Below, in pieces: positions 43,554 through 48,180 of a stretch of 48,180 nucleotides of DNA. Both the position numbers and the translations under genes were made by a program. The notes below the pieces were generated by a model, which searched no databases, had not been told where the DNA came from, and saw only the letters and a list, made by a program, of their open reading frames with translations. The DNA is from Fidelibacterota bacterium. GTDB lineage: Bacteria > Fidelibacterota > Marinisomatia > Marinisomatales > Marinisomataceae. Position 1 is the first letter of the stretch. Each line of letters begins with the position of its first letter. Location of the stretch: positions 1 through 48,180 of the forward strand of contig JAFMFP010000003.1 of assembly GCA_017856055.1 (NCBI GenBank), in the 5' to 3' direction.

Positions 43554-44297
43554 ATGAAAAATATATTCATCTTTGATATGGATGGAACACTTACTCCATC
43601 TAGACGTTCTATGACTGAAAATTTTGAGATATTTTTTTCTGATTGGGCTGAAAGAAATTTATTTTATTTAGTGAGCGGAAGTAATCTAGAAAAAATAAAA
43701 GAACAAGTGCCCCAATATATTTTAGATCGTTCTAAAGGAGTTTTTACCTGTGGAGGAAATCAACTTTGGATGTCAGGCAAGCTTATTTATGATCATAAAT
43801 TTCCACCACCTCAAGACTTGATTGATTTTCTTGAAGAAAAGCTTTCTTTAAGCAAATATCCTAAAAGAACTGGAAACCATATAGAAGATAGAGGCTCTAT
43901 GTTAAACTTTAGTATAGTTGGAAGAAATTGTTCCCTTGAAGAGAGGTTAGACTATTTTGATTATGATCAAAAGTACAATGAAAGATTAAAAATTTCTCAA
44001 GAAATTATAAGCAAATGGGATAATTTAGATGCTGTAATTGGTGGACAAATATCAATAGATATTACGCCAAAAGGAATGAATAAGTCTCAAGTATTAAATG
44101 AAATCAAAAAATATTTTCCTAATGAAAAATATATTTTTATTGGAGATCGAACTTTTGAAGGCGGGAACGATTATCCATTAGCTTATATAATGTTAAAAAC
44201 CGATAATTGTTCTGTATATCAAGCTGGTGAGCCTTCTGCAGAAGATGGATATAAAGCAACTAAACAAATTCTTTTAAAGCTTGAAAATGAACGATAA
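43554..44297 (+). CDS. Eukaryotic-type phosphomannomutase (HAD superfamily IIB)
   Basis: A 247-residue HAD enzyme whose layout and length follow human PMM1/PMM2 rather than bacterial ManB. The catalytic Asps are D8 and D10 (F-D-M-D-G-T-L-T-P). Cap-domain and substrate motifs include S-M-L-N-F-S-I-V-G-R-N-C-S-L-E-E-R (compare G-M-L-N-V-S-P-I-G-R-S-C-S-Q-E-E-R in PMM2), G-G-Q-I-S-I-D, and G-D-R-T-F-E-G-G-N-D. It would interconvert mannose-6-P and mannose-1-P. A bifunctional phosphoglucose/phosphomannose isomerase two genes on supplies the substrate. Strong AAGGAG at 43542-43547. Confidence 0.88.
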   Translation: MKNIFIFDMDGTLTPSRRSMTENFEIFFSDWAERNLFYLVSGSNLEKIKEQVPQYILDRSKGVFTCGGNQLWMSGKLIYDHKFPPPQDLIDFLEEKLSLSKYPKRTGNHIEDRGSMLNFSIVGRNCSLEERLDYFDYDQKYNERLKISQEIISKWDNLDAVIGGQISIDITPKGMNKSQVLNEIKKYFPNEKYIFIGDRTFEGGNDYPLAYIMLKTDNCSVYQAGEPSAEDGYKATKQILLKLENER

Positions 44298-45243
44298 TTT
44301 GCATCTCTATAAGGCACGTTTTGAATCTGAGCTGACTAATTTTTTTAGCCAAACTGGTCCTAAATATTTATATGATCCTATAAAATATTTTATGTTGTCA
44401 GGTGGCAAAAGATTGAGGCCCTCAATAGTTCTTTTTCTTGGTGATTTTCTAAAAAATAACCCCAATGATATGATGAATGCAGCCTTGGGCGTAGAATTTC
44501 TACATTGTTTTTCCTTAGTTCATGATGATATAATGGATGAAGATGATTTAAGGCATAATCAAGAAACGATTCACAAAAAATGGGATAATGCTAGTGCAGT
44601 ATTATCTGGTGATGGGTTAGGTGCATTAGGTCCTATTTATATAAGTAAAATTGAAAAAAATACGTTGGAGATTTTAAGGAAATATAATCGAGTCATTCTT
44701 GAAATTTGTGAGGGGCAGGCTTATGATATGCAATTTGAAAATCAAAATATTGTTTCTGATGATTATATTCTAATGAGCTCAAAAAAAACTGGTGTTCTTT
44801 TTCAATTATGCTTTGAAATACCGGTTATCAATAATGGAGAAAACTCAGAATTATTAGAATTATTTAGTTTAATTGGACTCAATTTAGGAATCATATTTCA
44901 GATTCAAGATGATGTTTTAGAAGTTGATAATCTTGAATCAGATATTGGTAAAAGTATTTTTTCAGATATTAAACGAAATAAAAAAACTATTTTAACATCC
45001 TTAGCATTTGAACATTTGGGAGAGAATTGGCTTGATTTTCAAAATAATATCTCTCAACATAATCATTCTTTGAAGAGAACTATGTTAATTCAATATTTGA
45101 AGGATAACAAAGTTGATGTATTGGCTAGGGAGAAGGTTGATTTTTATAAACATAAAGTATTTGACAATGTTAAAAAGCTTCCAACAATTTTTCAGGAACC
45201 GATAAACGATACTATTAGTTTAATAATAAGGAGAAAAAAATAA
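44287..45243 (+). CDS. Polyprenyl diphosphate synthase (trans-type)
   Basis: A 318-residue isoprenoid chain-elongating enzyme. The first Asp-rich motif is D-D-I-M-D (D80, D81, D84) after L-V-H, and the second is Q-D-D-V-L-E, whose last Asp is Glu. G-G-K-R-L-R-P near residue 39 binds diphosphate. Product length cannot be stated; the family includes geranylgeranyl, hepta- and octaprenyl synthases. I chose ATG 44287 (11-nt overlap with the mutase) over a TTG at 44281. Its place between two mannose-phosphate genes suggests supply of a lipid carrier or quinone tail. Confidence 0.85.
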   Translation: MNDNLHLYKARFESELTNFFSQTGPKYLYDPIKYFMLSGGKRLRPSIVLFLGDFLKNNPNDMMNAALGVEFLHCFSLVHDDIMDEDDLRHNQETIHKKWDNASAVLSGDGLGALGPIYISKIEKNTLEILRKYNRVILEICEGQAYDMQFENQNIVSDDYILMSSKKTGVLFQLCFEIPVINNGENSELLELFSLIGLNLGIIFQIQDDVLEVDNLESDIGKSIFSDIKRNKKTILTSLAFEHLGENWLDFQNNISQHNHSLKRTMLIQYLKDNKVDVLAREKVDFYKHKVFDNVKKLPTIFQEPINDTISLIIRRKK

Positions 45244-46211
45244 TGTTCAACGATCTTAAAGGTTTTTCTAATCATATTAATTCTGTAATACAAGAATTGA
45301 AAGTTTTTGATTTTCCTTATAGAAAATTTGATAAAGTAGTTATTGTTGGAATGGGAGGATCTGCAATCGCAGGTTCATTAGCAAAAGAGTTAGCATCTTT
45401 TGAACATAATATTTTTATTGAAAGGGGATATAAGCCTACAGTTAAAATAGATAGCAAGACTTTAGTCATTGTTTCATCGTATTCTGGGAATACAGAGGAG
45501 ACTCTCAGTTATTTCTCTAAAATACTCAATCAAACAACAATGATTTATGGAATTTGTTCAGGAGGGAAATTGCTTGAAGAATTAAAAAATAATAATTTTC
45601 CACTTTATCTTCTTCCCGGTGGATTTTCTCCAAGAGCTACATTAGGGTTTACGCTTACTTTATTGATTAAAATCCTTAATGAAAAATTATTAGAAAAATA
45701 TGATTTGGACTTATTTAATAATTTAACAGAATCTTTTCCAACAGAAAATTCAATAGTTTACAGAGATGCATTAAAGATATTTAACACTTTTCCAGTTATT
45801 GTTACTGAAGAAGAGAATTTTTCAATAGGATATCGATTTAAATGTCAGTTGAATGAAAATAGTAAAATGCTTGCTTATAATCTTTCCATTCCAGAAATGA
45901 ATCATAATGAAATCATTGGATGGGAAGGAGATTTAATTGATAAAAATTTCTGCATGGTTTTTTTGATAGACCAAGTTAGTTCTTATCATAGAAATATAAA
46001 GAGGAAAGAAATCACATCAAAGATTCTACCAGATAACGTAAAACAGCTTGAAATAGAACTTCCTTCTCAAATATCCAGTAATCTTTTAATGAAGTATTTC
46101 TATTGGATTCATTACACAGATTGGATGTCTTATTGGTGTGGAATTTTGAGAAATGTTGATATTGAAGCAGTGAAATCTATAGATTTCTTAAAAAAACAGC
46201 TATCTAGCTAA
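45243..46211 (+). CDS. Bifunctional phosphoglucose/phosphomannose isomerase
   Basis: A 322-residue SIS-domain isomerase of the archaeal/bacterial PGI-PMI family that converts fructose-6-P to glucose-6-P and mannose-6-P. Motifs: V-I-V-G-M-G-G-S-A-I-A-G-S, V-S-S-Y-S-G-N-T-E-E-T and, in the second SIS domain, L-N-E-N-S-K with P-E-M-N-H-N-E-I-I-G-W. The His of N-H-N-E is the conserved catalytic residue. Strong AAGGAG at 45228-45233; start overlaps the previous stop (TAATG). Its end overlaps convergent fabF by 8 nt. Confidence 0.9.
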   Translation: MFNDLKGFSNHINSVIQELKVFDFPYRKFDKVVIVGMGGSAIAGSLAKELASFEHNIFIERGYKPTVKIDSKTLVIVSSYSGNTEETLSYFSKILNQTTMIYGICSGGKLLEELKNNNFPLYLLPGGFSPRATLGFTLTLLIKILNEKLLEKYDLDLFNNLTESFPTENSIVYRDALKIFNTFPVIVTEEENFSIGYRFKCQLNENSKMLAYNLSIPEMNHNEIIGWEGDLIDKNFCMVFLIDQVSSYHRNIKRKEITSKILPDNVKQLEIELPSQISSNLLMKYFYWIHYTDWMSYWCGILRNVDIEAVKSIDFLKKQLSS

Positions 46212-47427
46212 ATTTTTTTATCAAGAGCACTGAGTTATGGCCTCCAAAACCAAAGGAGTTGCTCATCGCGATTTCAACATTTTTTTCTTTTGCTAAATTT
46301 GGCGTGTAATCTAAATCACATTCGGGATCAATATTTTCCAAATTTATAGTAGGAGGTATTAGAGAGTTATTGATTGCGTAAATACAAGCAATAGCTTCAA
46401 TGGCTCCAGTGGCACCTAAGAGATGACCAGTCATCGATTTTGTAGAGCTAATGCTTACATTTTTTGAACAGTTTGCAAAAGATTTTTTTATTGCATTGGT
46501 TTCAAGTAGGTCATTATAGTAGGTTGATGTTCCATGAGCATTGATATAGCTAACCATCTCAGGAGAAATTTTAGCATCTTCAAATGCCTTATTAATTGCA
46601 GAGCTTGCTCCAATACTCTCAGAATGAGGCTGTGTAATATGGTAAGCATCATTAGTGCTTCCATACCCAATTATCTCGCCAAGAATTCTAGCCCCTCTTT
46701 TTTGAGCATGCTCTAATTCTTCAAGAATAATTATTCCACTTCCTTCAGAAAGAACAAAACCATCTCTAATCTTATCAAATGGTCTTGAAGCTTTTTCTGG
46801 ATTATCATTATTTTTTGACAACGCTTTCATATTAGAAAAACCCGATATGGTCAATGGAGTAATTCCAGCTTCACTTCCTCCACAAACCATTGTGTTGATC
46901 ATTCCATTTTGTATCAACTTAAAGCTAATACCAATTGAATCTGTTGCAGAGGAGCAGGCTGTAGAAATAGAAAAATTAATTCCATTAAAATCATATTTAA
47001 TCGCAATTTGTCCTCCAGCAATGTTGGGAATCATTTTTGGAACATAAAAGGGAGAAACACCTCGTTGACCTCTAGAGATATATTTTTCATGCTCACTTTC
47101 TAATGTATTCATTCCTCCAACTCCAGTTCCAATGATAACTCCAACATTATTGGTATCTATTTCAGACTGTTGGATAGCTTGATCTGCAGCAATTAATGCA
47201 TACTGTGAAAACAAATCTAATTTTTTTGAATCTTTTTCTTCAAAAAAATTATTGGAATCATAATCTGATATTTCTCCACCAATTTTAACACTAAGAGATT
47301 CAGTATTTATTTTTTTTAAAAGGGATATTCCGGATTTTCCAGAAACTAAATTCTTCCATAATTGGTTAGAATTAGAACCAAGAGAGGAAATACTTCCAGT
47401 ACCAGTTATTACAACTCTACGAGACAA
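46204..47427 (-). CDS. fabF: 3-oxoacyl-ACP synthase II
   Basis: A 407-residue condensing enzyme for fatty acid elongation. The Cys-His-His triad is C158 (S-T-A-C-S-S-A), H298 (N-A-H-G-T-S-T) and H335 (M-T-G-H-L-L-G-A-T-G). The start codon is TTG (M-S-R-R-V-V-I-T-G-T), 4 nt after the acpP stop. Together with acpP and fabG it forms the usual fabG-acpP-fabF order. Initiation with TTG may lower its output relative to acpP, which has a strong ribosome site. Confidence 0.95.
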   Translation of the reverse strand: MSRRVVITGTGSISSLGSNSNQLWKNLVSGKSGISLLKKINTESLSVKIGGEISDYDSNNFFEEKDSKKLDLFSQYALIAADQAIQQSEIDTNNVGVIIGTGVGGMNTLESEHEKYISRGQRGVSPFYVPKMIPNIAGGQIAIKYDFNGINFSISTACSSATDSIGISFKLIQNGMINTMVCGGSEAGITPLTISGFSNMKALSKNNDNPEKASRPFDKIRDGFVLSEGSGIIILEELEHAQKRGARILGEIIGYGSTNDAYHITQPHSESIGASSAINKAFEDAKISPEMVSYINAHGTSTYYNDLLETNAIKKSFANCSKNVSISSTKSMTGHLLGATGAIEAIACIYAINNSLIPPTINLENIDPECDLDYTPNLAKEKNVEIAMSNSFGFGGHNSVLLIKKFS

Positions 47428-47431
47428 TTAA

Positions 47432-47662
47432 TTAAGCGTTTTTATTGATATATGAAATTGCTGAACCAACAGTTGTAATAGATTCTGCATCTTCGTCTGG
47501 AATTTCGATGTCAAATTCTTCTTCAAATTCCATAATTAACTCAACAGTATCAAGTGAGTCAGCTCCTAAATCGTCTAGAAAACTTGCTTCTGACACAACT
47601 CTAGATTTATCAACACTGAGTTTTTCAGAAATTATACTTATTACTTTTTCATCATGTGACAT
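47432..47662 (-). CDS. acpP: Acyl carrier protein
   Basis: A 76-residue acidic carrier protein. The 4'-phosphopantetheine attachment site is S36 in [12 protein letters not shown]. Glu and Asp residues dominate helix 2 and 3 ([14 protein letters not shown]). It sits between fabG and fabF and is translated from its own AGGAG site. The complementary frame over this gene is an artefact. Confidence 0.96.
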   Translation of the reverse strand: MSHDEKVISIISEKLSVDKSRVVSEASFLDDLGADSLDTVELIMEFEEEFDIEIPDEDAESITTVGSAISYINKNA

Positions 47663-47670
47663 ATTTATCT

Positions 47671-47675
47671 CTCCT
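47671..47675 (-). promoter_or_regulatory. Ribosome-binding site of acpP
   Basis: On the minus strand the bases read AGGAG followed by AGATAAAT and the ATG. The site overlaps the fabG stop codon TAG. Strong initiation here fits the high level of acyl carrier protein usually needed. Confidence 0.65.
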
Positions 47676-48180
47676 AATTAAGTGACATTCCACCATCTAT
47701 ATAAAATGTTTGCCCAGTAATATAACTTGCTTCTTCAGAACATAAAAAATGAACCATATTAGCAATATCTGAAGGCTTACCGAATTTATTTAATGGAATC
47801 CTTTCAAAATAGCTTTTTTTTATAGTTTCAGAAAAATGAGATATCATATCTGTCTCAATTACCCCTGGAGCAATGCAATTTACTAATATATTTCTTTTGC
47901 CTACTTCCTTAGCCAATGATTTAGTTAGCGCAATAAGTCCACCTTTAGAAGCAGCATAATTTGATTGACCTTTATTTCCATCCGTGCCAGAAATTGATGA
48001 AATATTAATTATTCTTCCGAAATTCTTTTTAATCATTCCTTTTAAAACATATTTCATCAAATGAAAAGGAGCATGCAAATTGATATCCATAACATCCATC
48101 CAATCTTTATCAGTCATTCTCAGTAGAATATTATCCCTATGAATACCCGCATTATTAACTAAAATATCAATCGATTGGTT
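47674..48180 (-). CDS. fabG: 3-oxoacyl-ACP reductase, N-terminus cut by the window edge
   Basis: A short-chain dehydrogenase that reduces 3-oxoacyl-ACP with NADPH. The open frame runs past the usual internal Met (48117) to the window end, adding D-I-L-V-N-N-A-G-I, the conserved N-N-A-G motif, so the gene is truncated on the right. Catalytic Ser, Tyr and Lys are seen in I-S-S-I-S-G and S-N-Y-A-A-S-K. The C-terminus has [11 protein letters not shown] and the final D-G-G-M. About 168 residues are visible of a usual ~245. Confidence 0.94.
   Translation of the reverse strand, partial: NQSIDILVNNAGIHRDNILLRMTDKDWMDVMDINLHAPFHLMKYVLKGMIKKNFGRIINISSISGTDGNKGQSNYAASKGGLIALTKSLAKEVGKRNILVNCIAPGVIETDMISHFSETIKKSYFERIPLNKFGKPSDIANMVHFLCSEEASYITGQTFYIDGGMSLN

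Noticed and set aside
47445-47681. Plus-strand Ser-rich open frame across acpP
   Set aside because: A shadow of the acyl carrier protein gene, whose codon use leaves the opposite strand open. The acpP motif is unambiguous.

Overview
The window is an A+T-rich (roughly 70% by eye), very gene-dense stretch of a Gram-negative bacterial chromosome. An outer membrane is implied by an LptF/LptG-type permease, lipoproteins with their signal peptidase LspA, a DUF3570 predicted beta-barrel, a periplasmic DegP protease and DsbD. Secreted proteins very often end their signal peptide directly before Gln (FAQ or FSQ), a habit described for Bacteroidota and relatives. With the small compact genome style and many Na+-coupled symporters, this suggests a marine member of the FCB group; Candidatus Marinimicrobia (SAR406) is my best guess, but it is inferred from gene content alone. 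No rRNA, tRNA, CRISPR array, insertion sequence or phage module is visible. No gene-free stretch exceeds 80 bases.

Layout. 1-2065: a loose accessory edge with the end of a MORN/YwqK-type repeat protein, two GNAT acetyltransferases and two small membrane proteins. 2090-8705: a tightly overlapped run with an LpoA-like TPR/periplasmic-binding-fold protein, pgeF, uppP, a proline-type Na+ symporter, holA and an ECF sigma/anti-sigma pair. 8752-17314: a TPR lipoprotein, a second lipoprotein and an envelope-glycan block (polyprenyl-phosphate GT2 enzyme, GT4, GT2, Wzx-like flippase, YfhO-like membrane protein). 17327-21834: yajC, def, fmt, a PASTA protein, a lipoprotein and hflX. 21809-25107: a dicarboxylate/amino-acid symporter (-), an SSS symporter (+) and a GNAT protein (-). 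25182-26502: pyrF and pyrE.

26554-32854 is the most unusual part: a secreted thioredoxin-like protein, an ApbE flavin transferase whose C-terminus is a fused DUF4266 domain ending GGGCGCN, a DUF3570 predicted outer-membrane protein, a DsbD-type reductase and a DegP protease. It reads as one envelope redox/flavinylation cassette of unknown final function.

32900-41074: a divergent-motif isoleucyl-tRNA synthetase, a DksA/TraR-like protein, lspA, rluD, a Xer recombinase, ATP-dependent pckA and greA. 41075-46211: an LptF/G permease (-), an AGCS alanine-type symporter, a eukaryotic-type phosphomannomutase, a polyprenyl diphosphate synthase and a bifunctional phosphoglucose/phosphomannose isomerase. 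46204-48180 (-): fabF, acpP and a truncated fabG.

How the genes fit together. Mannose-1-phosphate supply (isomerase plus phosphomannomutase), polyprenyl carrier synthesis and recycling (polyprenyl synthase, UppP) and the glycosyltransferase/flippase/YfhO block could together feed a surface glycan. Four Na+ symporters with gluconeogenic PckA fit growth on amino acids or organic acids. Genes are commonly joined by 1-, 4-, 8- or 11-nt overlaps; ATGAATAA-type 8-nt overlaps recur seven times, and all four convergent gene pairs abut or overlap, leaving no room for classical terminators.
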